Counted from the stretch's first letter, positions 12,425 to 23,211 are shown. The stretch: DNA of 64,000 nt from Heterohyrax brucei (GCA_028571685.1 CM053142.1:197524796-197588795), one strand, 5' to 3'. Program-made: numbers and translations. Notes: generated from the sequence alone by a model not told the origin.

Positions 12425-13506
12425 TACTATACAAAGGCATCCAACTGTGTGAATCATAACAAATTATGAACGATGTTGCAGAGAATGGGAATTCAAGAAC
12501 ACTTAATAGTGCTCATGGGGAGTCTGTATATGGATCAAGAGGCAGTTGTGTGAACATAACAAAGGAACACTGTATGGTTTAAAGTTAGGAAAGGTGTGTG
12601 TCAGGGCTGTGTCCTTTTACCGTACCTTTTCAATCTGTATGCTGAGCAACTAACCCAGGAAGCTGAACGATATGAAGAAGAACAAGGTATCAGAACTATA
12701 GGTAGACTCATTAACAACCTGCATTATGTAGATGACACAACCCTGCTTGGTGGTGGAAGTGAAGAGGATTTGAAACATTTACTGATGAAAATCAAAGACC
12801 ACACCCTTCAGTATGGAGTGCATCTCAACATCAAGAAAACAAAAATCCTTACAACTAGACCAGTAAGCAACATCATGATAAATGGAGAAACAATTGAGGT
12901 TGTCACTGATTTCATTTTACTTGATTCCACAATCAATGCTGGTGGAAGCAGCAGACAGAAAATCAAAGGATGCATTGCACTGGGAAAATGTGCAGCAAAA
13001 GACCTCTTTAAAGTATTGAAAAGTGAAGATGCCACCTTGAAAACTAAGGTGCACACAACCCAAGTCATGGTATTTTCAAACACATCAGATGCATATAAAA
13101 GCTGGACAATGAATAAGGAAGACAGAAGAACTGATGCCTTTGAATTGTGGTGCTGAAGAAGAACATTGAATGTACCATAGGCCGCCAAAAGAACAAACAG
13201 ATCTACTCTGGAAGAAGGACAAACAAAGTGCTCCTTGGAAGCAAAGATGCTAAAACTGTATCTTACATACTTTGGACACGTTGTCAGGAAGGATCAGTCC
13301 CTGGAGAAGACATCATGCTTCGTAGAGTGGAGGGTCAGCAAACAAGAGGAAGACCTTCAACAAGGTGGGCTGACACAGTGGCTTCAACGGCGGGCTTAAG
13401 CATAAAAACAACTGTGGGCATGGCGCAGGACCGGGCAGGGCTTCTGCTGTGCGTGGGGTCGCTGTGAGTCAGGACCATCTCAAAGACAGGTAACAACAAC
13501 AACACT
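12425..13506 (+). mobile_element. RTE, 5'-truncated
   Basis: Sense RTE 3' half inserted into the old L1. It ends with an (AAC)n tail at 13492-13506 that follows a degenerate RTE 3' end. Confidence 0.9.
12596..13156 (+). pseudogene. RTE reverse transcriptase C-terminal half
   Basis: A 186-codon open remnant of RTE RT. It contains CQGCVLLPYLFNLYAEQL (the block after the active-site palm), 'NNLHYVDDTTLLGGG' with an intact YVDD-type catalytic pair near 12724, and the downstream 'LQYGVHLNIKKTKILTT' block. The first catalytic block and the endonuclease are absent through 5' truncation. The C-terminal part continues out of frame from 13147. This is the longest clean RTE reading frame in the window, but it is only part of the enzyme. 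Confidence 0.88.
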
Positions 13507-13835
13507 CACAATTCTGTGCCCAGGCTGCATAAAGCACTGCCTCTTAACTATCTGCGTAAGGAGAGAGACAAGGAGGCTCGCAGAAGCATAAAACTAGAAA
13601 GCTGTCAACAACCCAGGCATCCTTCAGTCTAGATGAATAAATGAAGTCTGTTTATACACTCGTGCAAAGGAGCACTGAATACCAGCAAGTGAATTTCAGC
13701 CACAGAGACATGATCAGTGAATGGCAGGAATGTACTAATCTTAGGAATACAGGCCGATACAAGTGATTCCGTTTAATACAGTATGATTTTGCTTTATAAA
13801 ATTCAAAAACATGCTAAGTTATATACTGTTTTGCT
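13507..13835 (+). mobile_element. old L1, 3' tail (resumes)
   Basis: Shows 'aacaacccaggcatccttca', 'tgaataaatgaagtctg' and 'gaatttcagccacagagaca', the standard end of L1 ORF2 and its 3' UTR. It continues the element broken at 12424. Confidence 0.7.
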
Positions 13836-14021
13836 CTAACTATATATGCAAACAGAATAAAGCTATGAAGGCAAGCAGAGGACTGATGAACACAACATTT
13901 GGGGTATTTGTCAGTAACATATCTGACAGGAGGGCGTGATCTGGATTATGTAAAGAACACGTGACTGTTGAAAGGGAAAGGGTGGGAGGTGTCCATGGGG
14001 CTTTAAAGGCAACACCGGTTC

Positions 14022-14182
14022 CTTTCAGAAGGCCACCCAGTGGCACAAGTCGTTCAAACCCACCCAGCCACTCTGCAGGAGAAACGCCTCACGATCTGCT
14101 GCCAGGAAAACACTGTGGGGCCATTCTGCTCTGCCACATGGGGTCACTACGAGTCAAAAACAATGGCACCCAGCCACCACAA
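14022..14182 (+). mobile_element. AfroSINE-type SINE, diverged
   Basis: Shows a degraded 5' head ('aggccacccagtggcacaag'), 'gttcaaacccaccc' as B box, and 'ggggtcactacgagtc' near the tail. Confidence 0.7.
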
Positions 14183-14239
14183 AGTTCCTTCCCAAGGTCG
14201 AGTGGCATGGGTATTCATCTCGTTACTATGCTTGATGCC

Positions 14240-14577
14240 AAGTGTAGAGGTTATCACTGTCATCAGCTGCTGTCGAGTGGCCCCCAACTTGTTGCAACCC
14301 CCACACAATGGGACAGATTGCTGTCTGGTCCTGTGCTACCACATGACTGGCTGCAGATCAAGCTATCACGATTTTCAGGAGATCGTCTGGCCTTCCTTCC
14401 TAGCCCAGCTCAGTCTAGGAGCTCTCCTGAACTTGGTTCAGCACCACAGCAGCACACAAGCCTCCATAGCAGATGGGTGGTGCTCGCACAAGAGGGGTGT
14501 TGGCTGAGAATCGAACCCAGCTGCCCAGCATGGAAGGTGGGAGTTCTACCACTGAGCAACCAAGTCCCTCATATACT
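14240..14577 (-). mobile_element. tRNA-Gly-headed SINE
   Basis: On the minus strand the right end reads 'ttggttgctcagtggtagaa', then 'cttccatgctgggcagctgg' and 'gttcgattctcagcc', which is the full tRNA-Gly layout (A box, anticodon arm, B box). A body of about 260 bp follows. It contains a polymerase III promoter relic but is not a tRNA gene. Confidence 0.8.
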
Positions 14578-14584
14578 TTATTTG

Positions 14585-14705
14585 TTGCTGTTGTTACTGT
14601 TGTTAGTTGCTGCAGAGTCCATTTCAATTCACAGCAACCCATCAGCGGCAGACTAGAACCTCGCTCCCTGAGATTCTCAGCGGCTATGCTATTTCAGTAG
14701 ACATA
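14585..14705 (-). mobile_element. SINE fragment
   Basis: Starts 'gttgttagttgctgcagagt', the complement of the shared tail, followed by 'attcacagcaaccc'. Short and diverged. Confidence 0.5.
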
Positions 14706-14732
14706 CCAGGCCCGTCTTCTGAGGCACCTCTC

Positions 14733-14970
14733 TTGTTAGGTGCCACCCAGTCAGTTCTGACTCACCTGTACACCTGATTCACCTTGCGTACAGCGGAATG
14801 AAACCCTACCTGCCGTGCCATGCCCGCAATCACCACGCTCGAGTCCCCTGTTGCGGGCACTGTCTCAATCCATCTCGTTGAGCATCTTGCTCTTTGGGGC
14901 TCACCCTTGGCCCCCCTGGGTGAGTTTGAATGGCCAACCTTTTGGCTAGTAGTCAAGCACTCAGCCTTCT
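14733..14970 (-). mobile_element. RTE/SINE 3'-end fragment
   Basis: Begins 'ttgttaggtgccacccagtc', then 'gtacagcggaatgaaaccct', 'tctcaatccatctcgttgag' and 'catcttgctctttgg'. This is the antisense RTE 3' end, ending in SINE-like 'gagtttgaatggccaacc'. Confidence 0.7.
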
Positions 14971-15275
14971 GTGAGACCCTCGGATGATATCTTTTATAGA
15001 CGCTCAAAATACAATGAAAACAACTTAGAAAACCCGGCACTGCAGTCGCTGCATTCTCTGCAGAGTGGATACTTCTGTTTGTCGGTCACGACAGACCAGT
15101 GGGTCCCCAGCTCCACATGGCCCTTGGAGCAACACTTCTTATCCATGAGATGACTGGGAATTGTATCCCACAGAGTTTTGCGTTGATCCAGGTGATAGTT
15201 TGGAAGATGTCAGGTGTCAGTCGACACAGAGGGTGGGCATTTGTTGTTGCTAGGTGTCCTGTGTCTTGGTCGGGA

Positions 15276-15605
15276 GACAATGGTTGTTCAGTAGTAAAAT
15301 TCCCACTTTCCACTCTGGAGACCCCAGTTCAGTTCCCAACCAGTGCACCTCACGTGCGACCACCAGCCGTCTGTCAGCGGAGGCTAGTGTGCTGCTGCGA
15401 TGCCCTACAGGTTTTGGTGAAGCTTCCAGACTGAGACAGACCGGAAAGAAAGCCCTCGTGATCCACTTCCAAGATTCAGCCAGTGAAAACCCCCTGGGTT
15501 GCAACAGTTTGATCTACACACCCTGATCATGGGACAACACAGGACAGGGCAGTGTTTTGTTCCGTTGTGTGTGAGGTTACCTTTAGCCGGAGTCAGCCGA
15601 ACAGT
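15276..15605 (+). mobile_element. tRNA-Gly-headed SINE with RTE-like tail
   Basis: The head at 15276-15349 reads 'caatggttgttcagtagtaa', then 'cactctggagaccccag' and 'gttcagttcccaacc', a recognisable 72-bp tRNA-Gly copy ending in CACC. The body follows to 15525. The tail (15525-15605) has 'ggacagggcagtgttttgtt' and matches the RTE 3' end. The head is altered (A box gttcagtagta) and is not expected to be a functional tRNA. Confidence 0.82.
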
Positions 15606-16139
15606 AGCTCACAGCAGCAGGGGTGTGAGTCAGCCGTTGCTGTGTAAACAGCAGGATGTCCGCACCACGCACGGTAAGCTCTTCTTTCCTGCTCACACGT
15701 CTGTGGGTCAGTTGCGCATTCCGCTGACAGAGGCCTCAGTGGCTGGGCTGGGCTCCGGCCCCGTGGCGGGCTGGGTTTCCTCCTCAAGGCGCCCCTGCTC
15801 CCTGACCAGAACTGACTGAGCAGGCACACACTTCCCATAACAAGACGGGGGTGAAGAGAGCAAGCCCAACACAGCCCTGTTCTAGCCTCGGCTCAGCGCA
15901 CATTAGCTGATGCTCCACCCAAGGCCTAGCCGGCAATGACGCGTGAGGACGTGCACAGCCCACAGAGGAGACAGAAGGCGACATCACAGAGCAAAGCCTG
16001 TGGCCAGAAGCCAGGTGCAGAGCTAGGAGCAGTGCGACCTGCCCTACCCGCACACTGAGGGGCTGAGTTCCTAGGAGGGGCAGCAACACGGTCTCAGCCA
16101 GGCCGAGGAGGAGGAAGGTGGGACAGTGGCATTTTGTTG
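15606..16139. other. no gene seen
   Basis: GC-moderate unique-looking sequence. Overlapping antisense frames of 81-106 codons show no recognisable domain. Confidence 0.35.
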
Positions 16140-16460
16140 CTGCCTCAGTTTGCTGTTGTTCTTAGATGCTGTGGAGTTGCGTCTGATTTGTAGTGACCCT
16201 GGGCACAACAGAACCCAACATCGCCAGGTCCCGCGCCGTCCTCACGATCACTATCACCGCCACCGTGTCAGCTCGTCTCGTCGATGGCCTTCTTTCTCAC
16301 TGACGCTCTGCTTTACCAGGCACGATGTCCTTCTGCAGGGGCAGGTCCCTCCTGGTGACAGGAACAGAGTACCTGAGACAAAGTCTTGCCATCCTCCTTT
16401 CCAAGGACCGTTCTGGCTGTGCTTCTTCTGAGGACAGATCAAGGAGGTTGTTTCCCTCAT
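16140..16460 (-). mobile_element. RTE 3' fragment
   Basis: Antisense RTE tail: 'gttgttcttagatgctgtgg', 'gcacaacagaacccaac', 'ccaggcacgatgtccttctg' and 'ttctggctgtgcttcttctg'. Confidence 0.85.
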
Positions 16461-16604
16461 CTCCTGCTGGTGAACTGCGGCGCCGACGTGCTACGCAGGA
16501 GCCCGGCACCAGAATTTGCATCTGGGACCACGCTGGCTCTGCTGCAGATTGAGTTGTATGTCCCCAAGACGTGTGTTGAATTCAGGTCCTTGTATGTGTG
16601 GGTG

Positions 16605-16790
16605 TGATGTGGTTAAGTGCTGGGCTGCTGACTGAAAGGCCAGAGCTTTGAACCCACCAGCCACTCAGGGAGAGGAAGATGAGGTAGTCTGCTTCCGTGA
16701 CAGTCAAGGCCTTGGAAACCCAATGACACAGTCCTATTTTGTCCTACAGGGTCGCCATGGGTCAGGATTGACTCAACACCGGTGGTAAAT
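16605..16790 (+). mobile_element. AfroSINE-type SINE
   Basis: Head 'gatgtggttaagtgctgggc', B box 'gctttgaacccacc', tail 'agggtcgccatgggtcagga' and 'ttgactcaacaccggtgg'. Confidence 0.85.
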
Positions 16791-16844
16791 CGGTAAGCTG
16801 GAGAGCTGCTGGTTCTGTCCAAGTGGAACGTCTCCTGCTCAGGG

Positions 16845-17222
16845 GCAAGGTAAGCTGAGTGGGGGAGGGTAGGCCGAGGGGCCGAGGTAGGCCACTGGGG
16901 TGAGGATGGGCAGAGGGAGGGAGGGTGGGCCGAGGCGAGGAGGTAGGCAGAGGGGCCAAGGTAGGCCGAAGGGGGTAAGGGTAGGCTGAGGGGCTGAGGT
17001 AGGCCAAGGGGGTCAGGGTAGGCTGAGGGGCTGAGGTAGGCCAAGGGGGTCAGTGTAGGCTGAGGGGCTGAGGTAGGCTGAGGGGCTGAGGTAGGTCGAG
17101 GGGGTGAGGGTAGGCCCAGGCGCTGAGGGTAGGCCAAGGGGGTGAGGTAGGCAGAGGGGGTGAGGTAGGCCAAGGGAGTAAGAGTAGGCTGAGGGGGTAA
17201 GGGTAGGCCGAGGGGGTGAGGA
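16845..17222. repeat. G-rich minisatellite, about 18-21 bp unit
   Basis: About 20 tandem units of the form GAGGTAGGCCGAGGGGCT/GTGAGGGTAGGCCGAGGGG, with variant units. The plus strand is strongly purine-rich. Antisense frames stay open through it and produce PSAYLTPLAYP-like peptides, which explains the 324- and 124-codon antisense frames. Those are not genes. Confidence 0.92.
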
Positions 17223-17649
17223 GCTGACACTTGACTTGAGGGGGAGGGAAGGAGCCGGTACACGTGCCTTATAGTGAAGGGCAGAGCAGATGCAAGGGCC
17301 CTGGGGAGCAAGGAAACACAGGACCTCATGTGGTCTGAAGGGTTGCCATGGGTGGAGGGGCTCCCACAGTGGTCTGTCATGAGGCAAGAGAGGCAGCTAG
17401 GCCACAGTGGGCAGTCACACCACTGATGATGGTCTTTCCTCCTAGACCCAGTGGGTGACTCGACAGTGATGGGCCCTGGTGTGTGACAGAAGCCATGACC
17501 AGGCAACCAGGGAAGTGGGGAAAGAGGGACCAGGGAGGGTGGCGTGGATGGAGGAATGCAGAGTGGTCCCAGCGACACATTCTCCACAGAAACATGGTGA
17601 AGAGAGTGGACGAACGAACCAGCCCCAAGCAGGCCCTGGACATTAACAG
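17223..17649. other. no gene seen
   Basis: Sequence between the minisatellite and SINEs. The open antisense frames here only extend the minisatellite frames. Confidence 0.4.
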
Positions 17650-17764
17650 TGGTTACTAAGCAACAAAGCCCTGCTTGGCTGCTAGCAAAGCATCAGAAGT
17701 TTGAATGCACCAGCTGCTGCTTGGAAACCCTACGGGGCAGTTTTACTTTGTCCTATAGAGTCAG
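17650..17764 (+). mobile_element. AfroSINE-type SINE, 3' truncated
   Basis: Head 'gcttggctgctagcaaagc', B box 'agtttgaatgcacc', then 'gaaaccctacggggcag' and 'tttgtcctatagagtc'. It runs straight into a second SINE. Confidence 0.75.
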
Positions 17765-17928
17765 AGGAAATCCTGGTGGAACAGTGGTTAACTGCTATGA
17801 CCACTAACCAGTCGGCAGCTCAAATCCACCAGGTGCTCCTCGGAAACTCTACAGAGCACTTCTACCCATCTATAGGGTCACTGTGAGTCAGAATTGACTC
17901 CACAGTAGTGGGTTGGGTTTGGTTTCTG
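17765..17928 (+). mobile_element. AfroSINE-type SINE, complete
   Basis: Well-preserved copy: 'atcctggtggaacagtggtt' head, 'gcagctcaaatccacc' B box, 'atagggtcactgtgagtcag' and 'ttgactccacagtagtgg', with a T-rich end. It is in tandem with the preceding copy. Confidence 0.9.
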
Positions 17929-19450
17929 GTATAGAGCCAAAGTCAACACTACCTCAGGGGAGTTAGTTTCTTTCTCTCTTTCTGTCTTTGTTAGTTAACT
18001 GAGCCAGGAACACTCAGGGAGCATCAGCTGAAACCCCACTTTGAACCCTTACAAATGCTCTTGGGGGTTTGCAAGAGCATGCCGTACTTGGGCCACGTGT
18101 CACTATACCTGCCCAGGCAGCAGCAGAGTGGAAGCCTTTGGAACTTCACCCCTGGTGAGCAGCCGAGGGTGTGAGTTCGTTCAGATGGGTCAGAATTTGC
18201 CACCTGGTGCAACACCAGTCAAGGTTTCCAAAAATTTTTGGAAATGCAGATAAGGGGCAGAAGGTGGCAAAGTGTGGCAGGACTGCGTCTCCTCTTGGAG
18301 GCCGGGCGGTCCTGACAGCCCCGCACCTTGGGGGACTGGTTCGGACCTACTCCACCTGCCCCCACCCCAGCATCTCTTCTCAGCTCCGGAGCAGCCTGGG
18401 GCTGCCTTATCCTCCCCTGCGCCAGGCTCAGCTTATCACTCAGCCCTCAAGTGTCACTGAGCAAATGCAGCTCCACTTTCTGAAAACATCACCTCCAGAA
18501 TTAAAAGGGCTTTGAAGATAAGCCTGTGTTAAAAATGGGCTGGATTCTCTAGAGATCAATTTCTTGTGCCACTGCTCAGTTTAGAAAGTTTGCCACTGAT
18601 TTCGAAAAATGAAGTCTTTTCTGTACCTACCTGGAAGGTGTGCAGTAACTATGTGCCCTCGTCTAAGGGGCAATGATCCTTTTCTTGTGAAAAGTTCTCT
18701 TGTCTCCCATTATAGTTAAGATTTCTGGGGGAAAATGCGACTGTGTGGAGGGAGGAGGGGTGAAGATGGTCATTTAGCTGGGGAATGAGGGGGTGGGTCT
18801 ACACAGCCACCCCCTCCCACACTCCGCTCCAGGAGTGGGAGAAGGCAGGCGGGAAGGTCATTCAGACTCAGGAGAACTTTATTGGCACCTGTGCAAAAAT
18901 TCATATTCAAATCATCCATTGATCTCTCCCTAACTGCGGCTTATCTTACTTTCAAAAGAGCTAGGGGAGGAACCTGTCAAGTTACGGTGTTATCTCCATA
19001 TGGCCTCAGAGTACAGTATCGACTGGGTCCTGATTTGCAGGAAAAAAGCAGAGGCTGACTTTGGCTTCCAAGGTGACTGGCAGTGCAGAGACCGTGAAGA
19101 GGCCCACTGCCACCCCTGGCTTCTTTCCTCCTGCCGGAGAGCCTCCTGGGGACCAGCTGGTGGCAGAGACTCATGCTCAGGTTCGCACCTTTCACCCACA
19201 TGTTCCTGTGCATCTCCCTCCCTCTGGTGCTCCTTGGGGTTGTAGGACAGAAAGCCCACTCAGAGCGGACACATCCCCGGGTGGAAGTTCCCCAGCGCAG
19301 TTTCCCTCAGAGCGGCTAACACACCTGAGGCAGTGAGCGGCCTCCTGCCACACTAGCTGCTGTCATTTGTGTATATTTGCATTTATATTTACTAAATGTG
19401 TATTTAAAACTATAGATTTTCAAAAATATTCACATGTATTTTTAAAATTA
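17929..19450. other. unique-looking sequence, no gene seen
   Basis: No repeat or exon recognised. 19380-19448 is AT-rich. Several open frames of 60-114 codons overlap on both strands without domain resemblance. Confidence 0.35.
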
Positions 19451-19451
19451 G

Positions 19452-19640
19452 GTGGCCCTGGGCAGCAAAATGAGCAAGCTCTGGACGACTAACCAAAAGT
19501 TTGGCAGTTCAAGTTTACCAGAGGCATCTGTCAGTTTATATCCAAACAGTGACAATTCTGAAAACACTAGAGAACATGGTTGTATTCTGCACATATGGGG
19601 TCACCATGATCCAGAATCAACGACAGGTACATGGCACATG
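19452..19640 (+). mobile_element. SINE, diverged
   Basis: Shows 'gacgactaaccaaaagtttg', 'gcagttcaagtttaccag' and 'ggggtcaccatgatccagaa', with about 30 bp of extra sequence within the body. Confidence 0.65.
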
Positions 19641-19644
19641 TGTA

Positions 19645-19793
19645 TACACAAACACATCACTGTCGAGTCAATTCTGACTCATAGTGACCCTATAGAAGTG
19701 CCCCTCAGGGTTTCTAAGGAGTGCCTGGTGGATTTGAACTGCCGACCTTTTGGTTAACAGCCATTACTTTCAACCACTTCCCGTCCAGGGTTC
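19645..19793 (-). mobile_element. AfroSINE-type SINE
   Basis: Antisense copy: 'cactgtcgagtcaattctga', 'gtggatttgaactgccgacc' and 'ccagggttcc'. It is head-to-tail opposed to the preceding sense copy. Confidence 0.88.
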
Positions 19794-19799
19794 CATATG

Positions 19800-20612
19800 T
19801 ATGTACGGACTCATAGGTCAACTATAGTGACCCCACGTACAGCAGAAGAAAACGCTGCCCGGTCCTGCTCCGTCTTCACATTGTTGCAATCACTGTGTCA
19901 CTGTGTCAAATCACATTGTTGACAGCCTTCCTCTTTCTTAGTGACCCTCTACTGAGGACGATGTCTTTTTCCCAGAGACTGAAAACATGTCCAAAATACG
20001 GGAGATGTTAGTGTCACCAACATTGTGTCTAAGGAGCATTCTGATTGTACCTTTTCCAAGACAAATCTGTTTGTTCTTTTAGAGGTCCATGGTATGTTCA
20101 GTATTCTTGGCCAACACCACATTTTGAAAGTGTCATTTCTTCTTTGGTCTCCAGTATGCATTTCCCAGTTTTCCCATGCGTATAAAGTAATTGAAAACAG
20201 TGGCTTGGGTCAGGCTTGTATTAGTCTTCAAGGTGACGTCTTTGCTTTCCAGGGCTTTAAAGAGGTCTTATAACAGATTTGCCCACTGCAATGTGTGTTG
20301 ATTTCTTGACTGCTGCTTCCATGAGTGTCGATTGTAGATCCAAATAAAGTGAGATCCTTAGCAATGTCAGTCTTTCCTCTATTCATCATGAAGTTGCTTA
20401 GTGGTTTGGTTGTGAGAGTTTTGTTCTCTTTATGTTGAGGTGCAATCCGTACTGAAGGCTGTGGTCATTTATCTTCCTCAGTACTGCTTCAAGTCCTCCT
20501 TGTTTTCATCAAGCAGGGTTGTGTCATCTGCGTGATGCCGGTTGTTAGTGAGTCTTCCTCCAATCTTGGTGTTACATTCTTCTTCATAGAGTCCAGCTTC
20601 TTGGATCAAAGA
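19800..20612 (-). mobile_element. RTE 3' half (twin-primed pair, part 1)
   Basis: Antisense RTE from the 3' end into the RT domain. It includes 'ctaaggagcattctgattg', 'ccatggtatgttcagtattc', and, on the minus strand, the block 'NNRHHADDTTLL' near 20530 and 'LYEEE' near 20590. It stops where the adjacent sense segment takes over. Confidence 0.88.
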
Positions 20613-22082
20613 AGAAGGAGCAATAGTTGAAAAACATAGCTTTAGTAATTGAAATTATTTTAGAGATTGAATGATACAGTTTTGCAAGACCTATGACTCC
20701 TTTATTGCAAATACCTTTTTTCACCAACATAAGTGGTGACTATAAACATTTACCTTACCAGATGGAATATACAGGCATTAAATTAACTACATCTGCAGAA
20801 AGAGACAGTGAAAAATCTCAGTATCATCAGTCAGAACGCCAGGGGGTTGACTATGGAACAGACTATCAATTACTCATACCTAAGTTCAAGTTGAAACTGA
20901 AGAAAATCAGAGCAAGTCCACAACAGTCAAAGTACCTTGAGTACATCATACTTGAATTTAGAGTCTATCTCAAGAATACATTGGATGCATTGAACACTAA
21001 TGACCAAAGACCAGACGAGTTATGGAATGACCACCAAGGACATCACGCGTGAAGAAAGCAAGAAATCATTAAAAAGTTATTAAAGAAGAGACCAAAATTG
21101 ATGTCACAAAAACATCCGAAACTTACTCTTGAAAGTCAAGTAGCTAAAGCAACAAGAAGCGAAGAAATAGAAGATATGAATGGTAAATTTCAAAGGGCAG
21201 GCAGATAAGACAAAGTGCCACAACTACATGTGCAAAGAGTTGGAGATAGAAAACCAAAAGGGAAAAACATACTTCATGTTTCTCGTGCTGAAAGAAATGA
21301 AGAAAAAAGCCAAGCCTAGAGTTGTGCTAGAGAAGGATTCCAGAGGGGAATATCGAATGAAGCAGAAAACATCAAAAGAAGATGGAGGGAATATAGAGTC
21401 ACTGTACAGAAAAGAATTGGTTGACGCTCAACCATTTCGGGAAGTAGCTCATAATCAAGAACTGATGATGGTACCGAAGAAGTCGGGGACGAGATGAAGG
21501 CACTGATGGGAAACAAGACTGCGGGAACTGACAGAGTATCAGTTGAGATGTTTCGGCAAACTGATGCTGCACTGGAAGTGCTCACTTGTTTATGGTGAAA
21601 AAAAACTGGACAATAGCCACCTGGTCAACCCACAGGAAGAGATTCTTATTGATGCCTATTCCCAAGAAAGGTGATCCAACCAAATGGGGAAGTTGCTAAA
21701 CAATATAATTAATATCACGTGCAAGTAAAATTTGCCAAAGATCAGTCAAAAGTGACTGCAGCAAGTATATCGACAGGGAACCACCAGAAATTCAAGCTGG
21801 ATTCAGAAGAGAATGTGGAATCGGAGACACCATTGTTGCTGCCAGGCGGAGCTTGGCTGAAAACAGAGAACACCAGAAAGATGTTTGCCTGTGTTTTAAG
21901 GACTATGCAAATGAATTTGACTGTATGGATTATAGCAAACTACAGATAATACTGTCAAGAACAGGAATTCCAGACCACTTAATTGTGCTCATGAGGAAAC
22001 TGTACATAGACCAAGGGACAGTTGTCCAGACAGCACAAGGGAATATTGCATGGTTTAAAGTCAGGTAAGGTATGTGTCAGGT
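20613..22082 (+). mobile_element. RTE 5' half, inverted (twin-primed pair, part 2)
   Basis: Sense-oriented RTE covering the region after the endonuclease motif through the first RT catalytic block. It contains 'LNTNDQRPDELWND' near 20990, 'AESKEHQ'-equivalent sequence near 21853, 'LCFKDYANEFDCMDYSK' near 21880, and ends at 'GNIAWFKVR' (22066). The segment it lacks is largely what the adjoining minus segment contains. Multiple frameshifts; inactive. Confidence 0.85.
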
Positions 22083-22162
22083 AAGGTATGTATCTTTTCA
22101 CCGTGTGTGTGTGTATATATATATATACATACATATATATATATATATACATACATATAATA
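22083..22162. repeat. (TG)n/(TA)n microsatellite
   Basis: After a short 'gtaaggtatgtgtcag' duplication there is (gt)n and then (at)n/(acat)n. Confidence 0.9.
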
Positions 22163-22269
22163 AACCCATTACAGGCTGTCCTACTGGTTTCTTTCAAGAC
22201 AGGAGAGAAGAGCGTGGAGAAGAGTGGATAGGTGCTTGTTAAGAGGATGCTAGAAATACAGAGTGAAAA

Positions 22270-22352
22270 GGAGGATTCGTTCTACCCTGGCCCCTAGGAT
22301 CGCCATGAGTCAGATCCAACTCTACGGCACTTGGCTGGCTGGCTTGGGTGGG
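22270..22352 (+). mobile_element. SINE 3' tail fragment
   Basis: 'ggatcgccatgagtcagatc' and 'ctacggcacttggctggc', a solitary SINE 3' end. Confidence 0.6.
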
Positions 22353-22447
22353 TAGGGCAGATGGAGTTGCAGATAGGCTGGTATGCAAAATTGATTTGGA
22401 TTGTATACTTCCACTTAATCAGAATGATAAAAAAAAAAAAAGGCTAA

Positions 22448-22611
22448 AAAGAAAGGAACCCATGACTGTTGAGTTGATTCTGATTCTTAGTGAACCTATA
22501 GGACAGAGTAGAACTTCCTCACAGAGCTTTCATGGCGCAGCTAGTGGATTTAAACTGAGGAACTTTTGATTAGAAGCTGGAGCTCTTAACTGCTGTGCCA
22601 TCAGGATTTCC
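22448..22611 (-). mobile_element. AfroSINE-type SINE
   Basis: Complete antisense copy: 'catgactgttgagttgattc', 'tataggacagagtagaactt', 'gctcttaactgctgtgccat' and 'caggatttcc'. Confidence 0.88.
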
Positions 22612-22621
22612 ATGTATACAT

Positions 22622-23185
22622 ATATATGTGTACAACATGCAACAATTAAGTCCATGAACTTAATTGTTCTAAGTGCTACATACCTCATTGCTAAATATCA
22701 CTACAGTCACCTTCAAAGTACTCCCCTTGGGAAGCTATGCACCAATGCCAGTGCCTAGTTCACCCTTCCTTTAAGGCAATTTTGGAACTCTTTCTGGAAT
22801 GAACATTGTGCACAGTGGCATGGTGGCAAGCTCACAAATTTAACTGTCTAGATGTCTGTGAGAGAGCTTTTAGCTAGTAAACAAATAACGGTACTGGAAC
22901 ACCCAGCCTCCCACTCACCCGATCTGGCCCTCAATGATTTTTGTTTTCTTTACCCCAAGATAAAGGAAATATTGAAATAAAGCCACTTTGATGGCATTCA
23001 GTACATCAAAGGTAATACAACGACAGCTCTGATGGCCATTCCAGAAACAGTTCCAAAATTGCTTTGAATGGTGGACTAGGTGCTGGCATCAGTGCAGAGC
23101 TTCCCAAGGGGAGGACCTTGGAGGTGACTATAAGGATATTCAGGTATGGAGCACTGTTTCCAGGATGAGTTCACCAGCTTAATTA
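22622..23185 (+). mobile_element. mariner relic with inverted 3' end
   Basis: Left arm 22630-22795 is the reverse complement of the element's 3' end; right arm 23028-23160 is the same 3' end in sense. Between them lies the C-terminal half of a mariner transposase. The shared block 'gcttcccaaggggag' appears in both arms in opposite orientation. A perfect 11-bp stem with a 6-bp loop lies at 22641-22668 (aacaattaagt/acttaattgtt) and is probably the old terminus. Confidence 0.82.
22810..23140 (+). pseudogene. mariner transposase, C-terminal relic
   Basis: Tc1/mariner transposases cut and paste DNA using a DD34D/E triad. Here the readable stretches are 'LLASKQITVLEHPA' followed by 'SPDLALND' (the block with the third catalytic Asp, near 22920), 'KIKEILK', 'HFDGIQYIKGNTTTAL', then in the next frame 'QFQNCFEWWTRCWHQC' and 'SQGEDLGGD' at the C-terminus. 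The second Asp block (normally DNA-rich) is degraded, and everything upstream is absent. Stops and frameshifts make it dead. Confidence 0.78.
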
Positions 23186-23211
23186 GCAATCCTCACATCC
23201 GTGTATATAGT

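Noticed and set aside
15276-15349. Functional tRNA-Gly gene
   Set aside because: Arms are mutated and it is followed by a SINE body and RTE tail, so it is a SINE head.
16613-17587. 324-codon antisense frame as a proline-rich gene
   Set aside because: The frame is produced by the minisatellite; peptide repeats follow the DNA unit and no start or splice context supports it.
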